Below, in pieces: positions 63,233 through 64,000 of a stretch of DNA of 64,000 bases. A program made the position numbers and the translations under genes. Below the pieces are notes generated by a model that did no database searches, was not told the origin of the DNA, and saw only the letters and a program-made list of their open reading frames with translations. Origin of the DNA: Guadua angustifolia (taxonomy: Eukaryota; Streptophyta; Magnoliopsida; Poales; Poaceae); contig CM070502.1 of NCBI GenBank assembly GCA_036346375.1, positions 19,258,924-19,322,923 on the forward strand, in the 5' to 3' direction. Positions within the stretch are counted from its first letter, which is position 1. The number at the start of each line of letters is the position of its first letter.

Positions 63233-64000
63233 GTTGGAAGCAATACTTGAGTAAGAAAATTTGAAATCAATGTTAAAAGGATAAATCTGAAGCCTTAGCT
63301 TGAGAAGATTTCCCCTTTTTTTTTTGAAGAATTTGTGGTTTTCTTAAAAAATATGAGCATTCCTTCAAACCCCTTCAATTTTACACTAGGTAATTTCGAT
63401 ATGTCGCGAAGAAAATTTAGGTTGCACTAGAATTGTGTATATCCTATTAGATTTTACACTCTTTATTTGACAAATACACATCTATTTAATTATCTTTGTA
63501 GTGCTCTCATGTTAATCTGGAATTATTATTGCTGTCATATGATGAATGTAAAGTTTAGGCTACGGAACCTACATCTCCTGTTCGAGAGTTTTTGTTTATA
63601 AATATGCTGAACGAAATGGCATATTTATAAGCAAGGAGTCTCGAATTGTCCACGTTTTTTGGACAGTTTGAGAATATATAGTCTGGACAAATTTTGAGCC
63701 GTTGAACAACTCGAAAAAGAGGCTACATTTATAATTTCATCTGGAATAAGATCAAAAATAATAATTAAAAAAATGTATATGAGACTAAATGGGCTAAAGC
63801 TTCTTCGATGGCCAGAGCGTGAATTGCCACATGGCCCACATTGCTAGTCGCCTGTCAACGATTTTTCCCAAGATAAATTTTCCACACGGCCAGTAACTAT
63901 CTCTACCCGCGGTAACTGACAGAGGCATGCCTTTCAAGAAACTGTCTACCTGTATACCAACATAAATTTTCCACACGGCCAGTAACTATCTCTTCCCGTA
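63233..64000. other. AT-rich tail with hairpin and edge-truncated repeat; no gene
   Basis: 63581-63607 and 63619-63645 are imperfect 27-base complements (23 of 27), with identical TTCGAGA ends and a TTATAAATATGC core. No coding sequence is supported. Confidence 0.55.
63873..64000. repeat. 89-bp tandem repeat running off the window
   Basis: ATAAATTTTCCACACGGCCA begins at 63873 and again at 63962; the following TAACTATCTCT also matches. The second unit is cut by the window end. Confidence 0.8.

Overview
The window is nuclear DNA of a grass (Poaceae). The evidence is an intron-rich ARF-GAP gene and a wall-associated kinase (WAK) gene with grass-type exon layout, embedded in grass-type transposons: CACTA elements with Tnp2 and Tnp1 remnants, a Sirevirus-like Copia element primed by initiator tRNA-Met, large LTRs with GC-rich gene-like inserts, and Tourist- and hAT-type MITEs. 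The species cannot be fixed from sequence alone. There is no prokaryotic operon, CRISPR array, rRNA cluster or recognisable tRNA gene.

Layout. 0-9.3 kb holds nested LTR retrotransposons. A partial LTR ends at 2931. To its right lies a minus-strand, gag-only Copia element with its primer site at 7466-7477 and a 1.87-kb 5' LTR at 7480-9347. That Copia element sits in a minus-strand CACTA element (9348-13616) carrying a broken Tnp2. More CACTA material follows: a fragment with 152-bp repeats (13.6-14.8 kb), a second element starting at 14779 with a Tnp1/ORF1 remnant and a scrap of Tnp2, a complete hAT-like MITE (20398-21034) and a subterminal repeat array (21.3-21.6 kb).

22.9-38.0 kb is one host gene on the minus strand: a BAR-PH-ArfGAP-ankyrin protein of the plant AGD1-AGD4 (ACAP-like) class, with 19 coding exons located here. 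Its introns carry a 2.6-kb MULE-like element with a 9-bp target duplication, a Tourist-like MITE, a 131-bp tandem duplication and a perfect 24-bp hairpin. Three exon junctions do not keep frame, so either small exons are hidden or the copy is damaged.

38.8-50.7 kb is again transposons: an L1-type LINE remnant, then a third CACTA element (from 40145) whose plus-strand Tnp2 is split by a 4.98-kb solo LTR (42907-47887) with a 5-bp target duplication. Its right side breaks off at a terminal fragment of the same family as the MULE-like element in the ARF-GAP intron.

51.5-60.4 kb is a WAK receptor-kinase gene on the minus strand in three exons. It encodes a signal peptide, two WAK galacturonan-binding modules, EGF-like segments, a membrane segment and an RD-type kinase. 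Its 6-kb first intron contains an antisense LINE/Copia chimera. A one-base loss in exon 2 breaks the frame. 61-63.2 kb is another LTR, and the window ends in a tandem repeat that continues past its edge.

The two host genes appear unrelated: a membrane-trafficking regulator and a cell-wall-sensing kinase. I found no new multi-gene system. The most informative signals are the nested insertions, the LTR module shared by two elements, the transition-type decay of the Copia pol, and the frame problems in both host genes.
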